This document shows, in pieces, positions 1 to 7,301 of a DNA stretch of 56,240 nt (position 1 is its first letter; each line of letters begins with the position of its first letter). The position numbers and the translations under genes are program-made. Origin of the DNA: Rouxiella silvae (GTDB lineage Bacteria > Pseudomonadota > Gammaproteobacteria > Enterobacterales > Enterobacteriaceae); contig NZ_MRWD01000035.1 in NCBI RefSeq assembly GCF_002093625.1, positions 1-56,240 on the forward strand, given 5' to 3'. The notes below the pieces were generated by a model. The model did no database searches, was not told the origin of the DNA, and worked only from the letters and a program-made list of their open reading frames with translations.

Positions 1-84
1 CATAGCGTGGCAAAGCATATTCAATAATCAAATTTAGAATAACCGTGAGCCAGTTGGCACTTTTATTATTTAATATTTTTATCA

Positions 85-348
85 TCACATTTTTGCCTCG
101 CTGATAAGGCGGCATCCACTCAGAAACTCTTTGATAAGCGCGTGGCAAGCCAGTGCCAATGCGGCCTGTCGAGAAGGCGACATGAGATGAACACCCAGAC
201 ATTGGTCAAAACATCTGCCATATAGGCTAAAAATCAAGTTATCTCTGGTCGACGTTCGATTAATGAGACTTAACCAGTGATTGTTCTGTATAGCGGAACT
301 GGCATTTTTTTGTTTTTGGCTAAAAACGCAACGGGTTTGTTTTAACAA
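85..348 (-). CDS. hypothetical small protein (doubtful)
   Basis: Open frame of 87 codons that begins with TTG and has no convincing ribosome binding site. The C-terminal half (from about residue 40) could form a strand followed by an amphipathic helix, a layout loosely like the small biofilm regulator BssS, but the resemblance is too weak for a name. An internal ATG about two thirds along would leave only some 32 residues. It stands alone before the convergent-side MBL-fold gene. It may be spurious. Confidence 0.25.
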   Translation of the reverse strand: MLKQTRCVFSQKQKNASSAIQNNHWLSLINRTSTRDNLIFSLYGRCFDQCLGVHLMSPSRQAALALACHALIKEFLSGCRLISEAKM

Positions 349-456
349 GAAATTAACAAGAGGGGTTTTATTACGCTGTTTTTAATTGATAAAATGTCTT
401 ATCCGAAAAATTCAGACGCTAATTTCTAATCCTTCAGAAATATCGCGTCTCAATTT

Positions 457-1443
457 TCATAACGAAATATGTTGCCCTATTTTTAACGGTGAGAAGTTTT
501 CAGCGCTCAAGCCGCCCTGCTCAATCGCACTGACTAATTCTTTTGGCGGTTCATCTAACGATTCATCGGCCAATTCGAATACCCCCCAATGGATGGGAAT
601 AGCACGATGACATCGGGTCTCTTTAAACACCTCTACCGCCTGTTGAGGGTCCATATGATGTGACTGCATGAACCATCTTGGTGCATAAGCGCCGATGGGA
701 ATCGCAGCAATATCAAAGGGGCCCAGACGCTGTCCGATTTGAGCAAACTGTTCGCTGTAGCCACTGTCGCCGGAAAAGTAGAAGCTCAATTCATGGTGCT
801 TAATGACCCAGCCACACCATAGCGAGCGATTTCGGTCCCAGGGCGTCCGCATACTCCAGTGGCGCGCAGGTACGGCATGAAAACTGACACCCTCCATGAT
901 AAGCGCATCCCACCAATCCAGCTCTTCGATGAAATGGGCCCCCTGACGTTCAAGCCAAGGTTTCATTCCCAAAGGAACCAGGAAAATGGCCTGCGGAAAG
1001 CGCTTAACCAGTTTACGAATGGTTGACCTATCAAGATGATCGTAATGATTGTGTGAAATCATCACGTAATCTATTACGGGCAAATCCGCCACGCTCACCG
1101 CAGCGGGCGTTTTCCGACGCGGGCCATAGAAGCTCAGGGGAGAAGCACGTTCAGAAAGTACCGGGTCAGTCAGAACATAGCGTCCAGCAACACGCAGCAG
1201 CAGACACGCGTGCCCCAAGAACCACAGTCGGTCTTCGGTGCCGCTGAAATCCGGCGTCTGACACCATTCGTTTATAAACTGCTCATAGCCACTGTGCGGA
1301 GGCCGAGGGAAACCTTGCTCCTTGCGCTCTTTACGCCAACGCTTGAAGTCGCCTGACTGGCGCACCTCGGGTTCCGGATTGGTGAACCCCTGTGGGGTGT
1401 GGTGCGGCTTCGCCGGGTCGTAGTAGGGATTTTTTTCGGCCAT
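457..1443 (-). CDS. MBL-fold metallohydrolase, RomA / NAPE-PLD-like
   Basis: Predicted metal-dependent hydrolase of the metallo-beta-lactamase superfamily, in the subgroup containing RomA and N-acyl-phosphatidylethanolamine phospholipase D (PF12706 type). The zinc-binding signature HNHYDHLD is present near the middle. Further metal-ligand candidates are the Asp in 'YFSGDSGYS' and the His in 'AIPIHWG' near the C terminus. The N terminus is rich in Trp, Arg and Pro, as is usual in this subgroup. There is no signal peptide, so it is probably cytosolic or peripheral to the membrane. I chose the ATG at 1443 (MAEKNPYY...) because AAGGGA lies six bases upstream; the frame stays open for ten more codons, to 1473. 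The substrate is unknown and no operon partner is present. Confidence 0.82.
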   Translation of the reverse strand: MAEKNPYYDPAKPHHTPQGFTNPEPEVRQSGDFKRWRKERKEQGFPRPPHSGYEQFINEWCQTPDFSGTEDRLWFLGHACLLLRVAGRYVLTDPVLSERASPLSFYGPRRKTPAAVSVADLPVIDYVMISHNHYDHLDRSTIRKLVKRFPQAIFLVPLGMKPWLERQGAHFIEELDWWDALIMEGVSFHAVPARHWSMRTPWDRNRSLWCGWVIKHHELSFYFSGDSGYSEQFAQIGQRLGPFDIAAIPIGAYAPRWFMQSHHMDPQQAVEVFKETRCHRAIPIHWGVFELADESLDEPPKELVSAIEQGGLSAENFSPLKIGQHISL

Positions 1444-1607
1444 GATTTCCCTTATAGAAAATTTTGCAGGCAAAGTTGACTATTTAATCAACCCCTCTCT
1501 TTAGTATCATAAAGGTTAAACGATTTTCACTATAAAAAGTGCAACCCCGTGTTCGCACGGCCACTTAAGCTAATGTCAGGTATTTTTAAGGCGTATTCAG
1601 TTGCAAA

Positions 1608-1648
1608 AAAAGACCCTACCGACGCAATTAACGTCGGCAGGGTCTTTG
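1608..1648 (-). terminator. intrinsic terminator of the DUF4060 gene
   Basis: A 16-bp inverted repeat (1609-1624 with 1632-1647) has a 7-base loop and a single G-U wobble when read on the minus strand. It is followed on that strand by a T-run. It lies about 50 bases after the stop codon of the minus-strand gene at 1699-1935. Confidence 0.75.
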
Positions 1649-1698
1649 AGCTATTACAAAAACAGGGTTAGTTGTGTGACTACACTGTCAGCCGTACG

Positions 1699-1935
1699 TC
1701 AGGCTGCCATCCCACAAAGCTTGGTAAGGTTTCGGGCTCCAATCATTAAAGTCGCAACGTAGGACTGCCGACGCGTAACCACTTCCACGGCAACACGGGC
1801 GTCTTTGTATTTGATCAGGTAAGTTGAGGGCCAGCCCTGGCGTCTTTTGCCATAGGCTTTTTCATGACTGTCGATGGCTGCGTGAGCCACGACCAGATGA
1901 GAGAGAGTTTTATCACCTTTAATGATGCGCTTCAT
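1699..1935 (-). CDS. DUF4060-family small protein (phage-associated family)
   Basis: Protein of 78 residues starting MKRIIKGDKT. It resembles the DUF4060 family, small basic proteins common in lambdoid prophages and on some chromosomes: an N-terminal 'KRIIKG', a central 'HEKAYGKRRQGWPSTYLIK' and a C-terminal 'VEVVTRRQSYVATLM'. The family has no known function. The frame stays open upstream to a GTG at 1956, but the ATG at 1935 has GGAG six bases upstream and matches family starts better. It is probably a domesticated prophage gene, as another phage-type small gene follows at 2072 on the same strand. Confidence 0.6.
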   Translation of the reverse strand: MKRIIKGDKTLSHLVVAHAAIDSHEKAYGKRRQGWPSTYLIKYKDARVAVEVVTRRQSYVATLMIGARNLTKLCGMAA

Positions 1936-2071
1936 AATGGACTCCGCCTTAGACACTGCTGTCGAAATGAGGAAACATTAATCACTTGATACTCATCGCT
2001 TTATGCGACGCTTATTCGAATCACTGCTTTGTTTATAGCTTGTAACAGATTGAGTATCTCTGCGCTTTTTG

Positions 2072-2374
2072 TTACGCGCAAGTCTTACTTAACAAGAAAC
2101 AAATCATTGCCGCGCGCAAAGGTCGCGTACAGCTCGCCTGCCATTGTCCTTCCGAACTGGAAATTTGAGCAGACCAGTCTTTACTTTCTGGCAATTCATT
2201 GAAATTAATACTGATTTTATTGGCGCATATTATCGGCCAAGCATCGGAGGGATTGTTGCAGTAGTCTTTTCCCTTAACGCCGCCGTAGGGATACCATTTA
2301 TCAGGCTCTTCACCTGTCAGCAAAGCGACGTTGTGATTCAGTTCGTTATCGTGCTCTTCAGTCCATTTAATCAT
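2072..2374 (-). CDS. DUF2591 / NinX-like phage-type protein
   Basis: Protein of 100 residues. The central 'YCNNPSDAWPII' and the C-terminal 'PLRAAMICFLLSK' match the hallmarks of the DUF2591 family, which includes the P22-type NinX proteins. Family members are encoded in the nin region of lambdoid phages and sporadically on chromosomes, with unknown function. Start at ATG 2374 with a GGATGA-like ribosome site. No other phage structural or lysis gene is adjacent, so it is probably a relic or a cargo gene. The length fits the family, suggesting it is intact. Confidence 0.6.
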   Translation of the reverse strand: MIKWTEEHDNELNHNVALLTGEEPDKWYPYGGVKGKDYCNNPSDAWPIICANKISINFNELPESKDWSAQISSSEGQWQASCTRPLRAAMICFLLSKTCA

Positions 2375-2441
2375 CTGTCATTCATCCAGCCAAGTTGTCA
2401 TGAGACAAGCTACATCAGAATTAAGACAGTTTTATGAACGC

Positions 2442-2468
2442 AAAAACCGCCATTACGGCGGCTTTTAG
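2442..2468 (-). terminator. intrinsic terminator after yebO
   Basis: A GC-rich stem (2447-2451 with 2457-2461, extended by A/T pairs) has loop ATTAC. On the minus strand it is followed by a run of five T, immediately after the yebO stop codon. Confidence 0.75.
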
Positions 2469-2481
2469 GTAATAAACTCAA

Positions 2482-2751
2482 TTATCTTTCGGGAATAAAA
2501 CCCCTCAATCCAAAGGCCGAGTCATCTTCAACGGCTTCTGGCATCTCATTGCCTTGGGCCTTGAGTAATGCTTCCAATAATTCAGTTTGACGGCGCTGCT
2601 GCTCTGCGATTTCAGTCAACAATTGGACCTGCAAATTTGCCTTAACGCTGGCACGGTTAACCACGAACCACACCAGTAAAAATAACAGTGCGGACAGCAA
2701 ACCCAACACAACGGTGGCCAGGCTTGATTGGCCCATGACTTCACTGAACAT
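2482..2751 (-). CDS. yebO: YebO-family small membrane protein
   Basis: Protein of 89 residues with one N-terminal transmembrane helix (about residues 13-32, ending 'LLVWFVVNRAS'), a cytoplasmic Gln/Glu-rich coiled-coil segment 'LLTEIAEQQRRQTELLEALL' and an acidic tail. This matches E. coli YebO in layout and in the WF-NRAS and QQ-RQ-LL motifs. Function is unknown. I chose the ATG at 2751 because AGGG lies seven bases upstream; a TTG two codons earlier is less likely. It lies downstream of mgrB on the same strand, the arrangement seen in E. coli, so it is probably cotranscribed and under PhoP control. Confidence 0.85.
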   Translation of the reverse strand: MFSEVMGQSSLATVVLGLLSALLFLLVWFVVNRASVKANLQVQLLTEIAEQQRRQTELLEALLKAQGNEMPEAVEDDSAFGLRGFIPER

Positions 2752-2854
2752 TGACAACCCTACAACTTGATTAACCAGACGCCTATCTTATCATTGTCTG
2801 AAATACAGGGAAGGTATTCACGAAAAAACAGACGCTTCTGAAGGGATTTAACGC

Positions 2855-3061
2855 CTACCAAGGGATAAATGAGGTGACCGAGCAAATCCCGAGATCGAAG
2901 CTGCCTCCCTGATCGCAATAGCTGTTCAGAGCAAGGAGATAGAGCCCTACGCACAGCAGCAGGAAAACGACAAAAGCCACGATTTTCCTGACGCTAAAAA
3001 GGGGTTTTTTCAGTTTGATGGCAGATCTCTTAGGAGTTATCACACGCTTATTGATGCCCAA
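2855..3061 (-). CDS. mgrB: MgrB, PhoQ inhibitor (start uncertain)
   Basis: Small inner-membrane peptide that inhibits PhoQ and closes a negative feedback loop on PhoP. The C terminus 'CDQGGSFDLGICSVTSFIPW' aligns without gaps with the last 20 residues of E. coli MgrB and keeps both functional cysteines and the terminal FIPW. One transmembrane helix precedes it ('VAFVVFLLLCVGLYLLAL'). The frame has no ATG. It is open to a TTG at 3061, giving 68 residues against 47 in E. coli. Initiation could instead occur at an internal GTG, CTG or ATC codon about 6-22 codons in. A PhoP box and -10 element lie just upstream. yebO follows on the same strand. Confidence 0.88.
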   Translation of the reverse strand: MGINKRVITPKRSAIKLKKPLFSVRKIVAFVVFLLLCVGLYLLALNSYCDQGGSFDLGICSVTSFIPW

Positions 3062-3095
3062 AATCTGCGTCCGAGACGTAGTAAAACATCAACCT

Positions 3096-3130
3096 ATCCT
3101 ACTCTGTATAAGTTAAACAAACTTCAAACG
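3096..3130 (-). promoter_or_regulatory. PhoP box and -10 element of the mgrB promoter
   Basis: Read on the minus strand, CGTTTG-AAGTT-TGTTTA (3114-3130) matches the PhoP direct-repeat box (T/G)GTTTA-N5-(T/G)GTTTA: the second half is perfect and the first has two deviations. Twelve bases downstream is TAGGAT (3096-3101), a plausible -10. That is the spacing typical of PhoP-activated promoters. The predicted transcript starts near 3088, about 27 bases before the earliest possible mgrB start codon. Confidence 0.75.
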
Positions 3131-3284
3131 GAGAAGTCCCTATCTGGGCTAAAACCGACGTGCAGCATAGAATGCCCCTTCTATCTTTCATGATTTTTTT
3201 CAGAGTATTAGAGAAGCGTTGACGTTCGATTTATGTTTATACTTTACGGTGATTTTAGCCAGAGTCATTAAGACAGAATAAGGA

Positions 3285-3521
3285 ATGAGCGTGATTAAAA
3301 CAATTGTTGTATTAGCGGTTATCTACGCGGTTTTCCTGTTTTCAGGCTACGGTGTGACCGTAGGCAGCAGTGAAAACGCCGCAGGTCTCGGCTTGAAATG
3401 CCAATATTTAACGGCAAGAGGGATTGTTGACTCGCAATATATTCACAGTGATAGCGGCATCGTTGGCGTCGCTAACTGCCCTATTTTCAAGAAAATAGGT
3501 GACGTCGTAGACAAATCCTAG
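3285..3521 (+). CDS. yobH: YobH-family protein
   Basis: Protein of 78 residues closely resembling E. coli YobH. It has an N-terminal hydrophobic helix (residues 4-22), then 'SGYGV', 'SSENAAGLGLKCQYLTARG', 'HSDSGIVGVANCPIF' and a short 'VVDKS' tail. It is probably exported or anchored with a periplasmic domain containing two conserved cysteines that could form a disulfide. Function is unknown. It is divergent from mgrB, as in E. coli. ATG 3285 is preceded by AAGGA. A strong terminator follows the stop codon. Confidence 0.85.
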   Translation: MSVIKTIVVLAVIYAVFLFSGYGVTVGSSENAAGLGLKCQYLTARGIVDSQYIHSDSGIVGVANCPIFKKIGDVVDKS

Positions 3522-3530
3522 CCGTCATAA

Positions 3531-3562
3531 ACAAAGCCCGCAGGCTTGCCTGCGGGCTTTGT
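3531..3562. terminator. strong intrinsic terminator after yobH
   Basis: A perfect 14-bp inverted repeat (3531-3544 with 3549-3562) has a CTTG loop, ten bases after the yobH stop. The A/T ends suggest it can also act on the minus strand for the convergent DUF2766-like gene. Confidence 0.8.
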
Positions 3563-3611
3563 CGACACCGTATTACAGATATTCTTCGCAAAAGCTCTCT
3601 CGCGACACGTC

Positions 3612-3857
3612 CTAGCTGTCGTGCTTGGTAAACTTCAGCTCGATCAACGAAATCGCTTTTTCAATCGCACGACGAGTTACCGGATCGGCGCCCGCAGGAT
3701 GCGTACTAAAATCGATGTTTTTCAACTGATGTGACATTTTATCGCGCACTTCAGTTGGCGCTATAATGTCAATAACATCCAGGATTTGTTTAATTACCAG
3801 TTGGCACGCAACCAAATCTGACTCTAGTTCCTGTTCTTTAGATAAGCTCTGTGACAT
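3612..3857 (-). CDS. DUF2766-like small protein
   Basis: Protein of 81 residues beginning [13 protein letters not shown]. It is highly helical and acidic, with the segment '[19 protein letters not shown]' and a second helix '[16 protein letters not shown]'. It resembles the enterobacterial DUF2766 family as I recall it, whose function is unknown. I chose the ATG at 3857 because GGAG lies eight bases upstream; the frame runs further to 3905 without a ribosome site. There is no signal or membrane segment, so it is probably cytosolic. It is a single gene converging on yobH. Confidence 0.6.
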   Translation of the reverse strand: MSQSLSKEQELESDLVACQLVIKQILDVIDIIAPTEVRDKMSHQLKNIDFSTHPAGADPVTRRAIEKAISLIELKFTKHDS

Positions 3858-3976
3858 CCCCGTAACTCCTCGGTACTCAATATTATTCATAAAAAAACGG
3901 CGCAAAGGATAACACGCCGCAGCCGGATCTCGCCAAAGCTTCTATGATTAATTGAGTAAAACGAAAGGAGGCAAAG

Positions 3977-4168
3977 ATGTTCGCACTGGTTTTAACCGTA
4001 TGTTATCTCGGCGGAGGTTGTGACGATTTAGTGGTAGACGCCTTTAACACCGTTGCAGAATGTCGGGTTGCTATGCGCCAGCAGGGTCTGAATCAGGCAG
4101 GATGCTATCCGATTGAAGAGTTTATCGACGGCTACTGGATCCCAGCACATACTCATGCAGACTTCTAA
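3977..4168 (+). CDS. yebW: YebW-family small protein (DUF1482)
   Basis: Protein of 63 residues, the same length as E. coli YebW and alignable along its whole length: 'MFALVLTVCYLGGGCDDLVVDAFNT', then 'GCYPIEEFIDGYWIPA' and an 'ADF' C terminus. Four cysteines are conserved in position. Function is unknown. An excellent ribosome site (AAAGGAGG) lies before the ATG. In E. coli yebW lies in the same general chromosomal region as mgrB and yebO, which supports orthology. Confidence 0.85.
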   Translation: MFALVLTVCYLGGGCDDLVVDAFNTVAECRVAMRQQGLNQAGCYPIEEFIDGYWIPAHTHADF

Positions 4169-4281
4169 TACTTAATGAGCGCGGTTCCAAAACCCTCGAT
4201 TACATATTGATTAATTATGCTAATAGCGCTATTTATGACCTGTTACTTATTGATATATCGAATATTAATTTGAATGGGAAA

Positions 4282-5925
4282 ATGACGATGCAAAGATGCA
4301 ACACAGGGTTTAAACGACTTCCTCTTGCACTATTGATTACGGGTCTTTGTTTATCTCCATTAATGGTTAACGCGGCCAACGTACCTGCTGGGGTCGAACT
4401 GGCGCAGAAACAGGAAGTTGTGCGTAATAACGGTTCTGAACCCGCTACGCTGGACCTGCAAAAGGCAGAGAGTAGCGTCGAAAGTAATATTCTCGGCGAC
4501 CTGTTTGTCGGTTTAGTCAGTATTGATGACAACGGTAATGCACGCCCGGAACTGGCCGAAAGCTGGGAAACCAAAGACAACAAAACCTGGATATTCCATT
4601 TGCGTCCTGGACTTCGCTGGTCTGACGGCTCTCCAATTACCGCCCAGGACGTCGTTTACAGCTGGCGACGCCTCATCGATCCTAAAACAGTTTCTCCGTA
4701 TGAAAGCTATCTTGGCACCGTGCACGTAGTGAATGCCGACAGCATCATTGCCGGGAAAATGCCAGCCGACCAGCTTGGCGTCAAGGCACTGGATGCGCAG
4801 ACCGTTCAGGTCGAACTGACCCGACCAATGTCATATTTCCTGCAAATGATTGCTCACTATTCTTTGTTCCCAGTAAGTCAGGCCAACGTCGAAAAATTTG
4901 GCGATAAATGGACGCAGCCGGGCAATCTGGTCAGCAGCGGTCCTTTCAAATTGAACAGTTGGACGGTAAATGAACGCGTCACCGCCGTCAGAAACGATAA
5001 ATACTGGGACAATGCCCACACCGTTCTCACACAGATGACCTACTTGCCCATTGCCTCCGGGGCTGCCGATGTTAACCGCTACAAGGCCGGTGAAATCGAT
5101 ATCACGCTCACCATTCCCGAAGTACAGTTTGCTTCCTTAAAGAAAGAGCTAGGCTCGCAAGTGCATACCAATCCTTATCTCGGGGTTTATTACTATGCGT
5201 TTAATAATCAGAAACCACCGTTCAACGACGTGCGTGTTCGACAGGCGCTTAGCCTCGGATTAGACCGCGATATTATTGCCAATAAAGTATTGGGTCAGGG
5301 TCAAACGGCGGCTTATACCATCACGCCTGACAATACCGGCGGTTATACTTTTAAACCGTCAGCAATGGCAAAACAAACACAGGAACAGCGCAACGAAGAG
5401 GCCCGTAAACTGTTGGCAGAAGCAGGATTTGGCCCACAGCATCCGTTGAAATTTAACCTGCTGTATAACACCAGTGAATCCCATCAGCACATTGCTATCG
5501 CAGCGTCATCAATGTGGAAGAAAAATCTGGGGGTGACCGCAGTCCTGCAAAATCAAGAATGGAAAACCATGCTCGACACGATGCATCAGGGTAATTACGA
5601 CGTGGTGCGTTATGCATGGATAGCAGACTACAATGAACCCTCAACTTTCCTGAACACTTTCCGCTCCGATAACAGCGAGAATACGCCTAAATTCAGCAAT
5701 GCGGAGTACGATAAAGTTTTGGACGATGCGCTGGCGGCCACCAGCAAGGATCAGGTCGAAAAAGACTATCAGAAAGCTGAGGATATTCTGAGTTCTCAGG
5801 CGCCGATAGTGCCGCTTTATCACTACGTGAGTGCCAAATTGGTTAAACCGTTTATCGGCGGATTTGATAATCATGACCCGCAGGGCCGTGTTTATGCCAA
5901 AGATCTGTATGTGATTAAGCACTGA
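4282..5925 (+). CDS. OppA/MppA-type periplasmic peptide-binding protein
   Basis: Solute-binding protein of ABC transporter family 5 (SBP_bac_5), homologous to OppA and MppA, which capture oligopeptides or murein tripeptide. The protein has a Sec signal peptide (charged start, hydrophobic core, cleavage near 'VNA-AN'). The mature protein has family signatures: 'LAQKQEVVRNNGSEPATLDLQ', 'DVVYSWRRLIDPKTVSPY', 'YYAFNNQKPPFNDVRVRQALS' and a C-terminal 'YVIKH' shared with OppA/MppA. I chose ATG 4282 (with another at 4288) because it immediately precedes the signal peptide; the frame is open to 4207. No oppBCDF permease genes follow, so this stand-alone binding protein probably works with the Opp permease encoded elsewhere, as MppA does. 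Confidence 0.85.
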   Translation: MTMQRCNTGFKRLPLALLITGLCLSPLMVNAANVPAGVELAQKQEVVRNNGSEPATLDLQKAESSVESNILGDLFVGLVSIDDNGNARPELAESWETKDNKTWIFHLRPGLRWSDGSPITAQDVVYSWRRLIDPKTVSPYESYLGTVHVVNADSIIAGKMPADQLGVKALDAQTVQVELTRPMSYFLQMIAHYSLFPVSQANVEKFGDKWTQPGNLVSSGPFKLNSWTVNERVTAVRNDKYWDNAHTVLTQMTYLPIASGAADVNRYKAGEIDITLTIPEVQFASLKKELGSQVHTNPYLGVYYYAFNNQKPPFNDVRVRQALSLGLDRDIIANKVLGQGQTAAYTITPDNTGGYTFKPSAMAKQTQEQRNEEARKLLAEAGFGPQHPLKFNLLYNTSESHQHIAIAASSMWKKNLGVTAVLQNQEWKTMLDTMHQGNYDVVRYAWIADYNEPSTFLNTFRSDNSENTPKFSNAEYDKVLDDALAATSKDQVEKDYQKAEDILSSQAPIVPLYHYVSAKLVKPFIGGFDNHDPQGRVYAKDLYVIKH

Positions 5926-5949
5926 GTTCAGTTTTACATTTCTCTAAAC

Positions 5950-5979
5950 AGCCCCGCCAAGTCTCTGAAAGGCGGGGCT
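5950..5979 (+). terminator. terminator after the OppA-like gene
   Basis: A 9-bp GC-rich stem (AGCCCCGCC / GGCGGGGCT) has a 12-base loop, 25 bases after the stop codon, followed by a short T-containing tail. Confidence 0.7.
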
Positions 5980-6096
5980 CATTTCTGAAATCTTCATGTC
6001 ACAACCTCTTCCTTCTCATATATTGCTTGTTTATTACACTTGCCTCTGTTTACTCAGATGATAAATTGAAGATTATTCGTACAGACGGGAGGCCCT

Positions 6097-6309
6097 ATGC
6101 ATTTCTCGGAAAGCGAGATCCAACCCCTTTGGGACGAAGTTGCTCGCATCATTGGTGAGGCAGTGATCCAGCTTCAGCATCGAGGTGAACCCCTCGCGGC
6201 AGATTCGTTGGTTAAATATCTTGAACACGAGTTGGCCGCAGCTGGCGTTCAGCAACGCATTTTGATAGGTGCGGCGATCAACATGTTGAGAACAGACCGG
6301 CGCTCATAG
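6097..6309 (+). CDS. small helical protein, FumD/AriR-like
   Basis: Protein of 70 residues, wholly helical in appearance: 'VARIIGEAVIQLQHRGEP' then 'LVKYLEHELAAAG' and 'LIGAAINMLRTD'. This pattern (helix with G-x-AV, a short turn, helix, helix) resembles small enterobacterial stress proteins such as FumD (DUF2767) or YmgB/AriR. I cannot decide between these families and assign no function. ATG 6097 has a strong GGGAGG site. A second protein of similar design is encoded at 43523-43726. It is a monocistronic gene convergent with the next one. Confidence 0.6.
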   Translation: MHFSESEIQPLWDEVARIIGEAVIQLQHRGEPLAADSLVKYLEHELAAAGVQQRILIGAAINMLRTDRRS

Positions 6310-6364
6310 TGTGGAGAATGCCGATGGGGAGATCATGAGTGCTCACAATCGCAAAATAATATGG

Positions 6365-6652
6365 CTATCTTGACTGGGCAGCCCGCCCCTGAGCAAAGAG
6401 AAAAATACGCTGCGTGATATCATCTGCACCGAGAATATTGCTTTTTTGCTCAAGATTAGCACGGGCGTAGGCTATATCATGGGCCTGATCGACCATATGG
6501 ATCACTTTGTCTCGGGTGTTTTTATCAAGATTACCTAGCAGAGTCGTCAAAATAGCCTGATAGGCATTTGAGGCATAGGTAAGTTGCTTCTCGCGTTGTT
6601 CCAGCGCTTCGATACGCGCCATCAGCGCCTCTAACTGCTCTTGATTGGACAT
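6365..6652 (-). CDS. hypothetical coiled-coil protein
   Basis: Protein of 95 residues with an N-terminal heptad-like segment 'QLEALMARIEALEQREKQL' predicted to form a coiled coil. Helical segments with 'ILTTLLGNL' and 'IHMVDQAHDIAYARANLEQ' follow. It is soluble, without signal or membrane segment. I do not recognise the family; the design recalls small DUF2594-type proteins, but the similarity is not convincing. ATG 6652 is preceded by AAGGA. The gene is convergent with the FumD/AriR-like gene. Confidence 0.55.
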   Translation of the reverse strand: MSNQEQLEALMARIEALEQREKQLTYASNAYQAILTTLLGNLDKNTRDKVIHMVDQAHDIAYARANLEQKSNILGADDITQRIFLFAQGRAAQSR

Positions 6653-6965
6653 AGCGGCATCCTTATTCGTTTCGCAGAGTAAAACTGAAACACGGACTCA
6701 TACTGAGTGTTATTTATACAGTTTAAACCACTTTAAAACAAAATATTGATTAAACCAATCTTAAACTGCCATAAAACTACGCCGAAAAATCCCTTAATTG
6801 TAAACGGCGTCAGGCTGCATACTTTGCCACTGTCAGCCTAACGCCAATGCACCGCCAATTTGCTCGTAACAAAAGCATCACTTGCTTACAGAAGCGGCGA
6901 TGACAGCCTACCAGGACTTATGACATGTTTTACACTGAGTTCATTCTTCCTTTGGGGATATAAGT
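6653..6965. other. intergenic region without recognised gene
   Basis: About 310 bases, AT-rich in the first half, between two divergent small genes. It must hold both promoters. I see no convincing operator, hairpin with T-run or open frame. Confidence 0.4.
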
Positions 6966-7184
6966 ATGCGTAAGATTGCCTGTAGCTTTGCTGTATTTGC
7001 GGTTTTAATGTCTGCCACTTCTATGGCTCGTGCAGAAGGTTGCTTGAAAGGCGCAGCCGTGGGTGCTGTGGCCGGTCACGTTGCACACCACCATGCTGTT
7101 TTAGGGGCGGTTGGCGGTTGCGTAGTCGGTCATCACATGGCGGCTAAAGCTAAAAAAGAGAAAGCGGCAGAAGCGCAAAAATAA
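6966..7184 (+). CDS. small exported Gly/His-rich protein
   Basis: Protein of 72 residues with a clear signal peptide (MRKIACSFAVFAVLMSATSM..., cleavage after 'ARA'). The mature part is only about 48 residues: an Ala/Gly/His-rich stretch with a glycine-zipper look ('GAAVGAVAGHVAHHHAVLGAVGG'-type repeats), two cysteines, two His clusters ('HHH' and 'HH') and a Lys/Ala/Glu tail. The His clusters suggest possible metal or proton binding, which is inference. The function is unknown. GGGGATATAAGT precedes the ATG, and a hairpin terminator follows. Confidence 0.65.
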   Translation: MRKIACSFAVFAVLMSATSMARAEGCLKGAAVGAVAGHVAHHHAVLGAVGGCVVGHHMAAKAKKEKAAEAQK

Positions 7185-7190
7185 ATACAT

Positions 7191-7222
7191 TATTGGGCCA
7201 ACACTGAGTGGCTGGCCCAATA
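7191..7222 (+). terminator. hairpin terminator after the Gly/His-rich gene
   Basis: A perfect 10-bp inverted repeat TATTGGGCCA / TGGCCCAATA has a 12-base loop, seven bases after the stop codon. It is followed by AATTC rather than a long T-run, so efficiency is uncertain. Confidence 0.6.
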
Positions 7223-7301
7223 AATTCTGCTGCGATTCTTTTCCTAAAACCAACTTTTTAAAGTTGATTTTTTACTTTTAAATTAGACATGGAAAAGTTT
7301 A

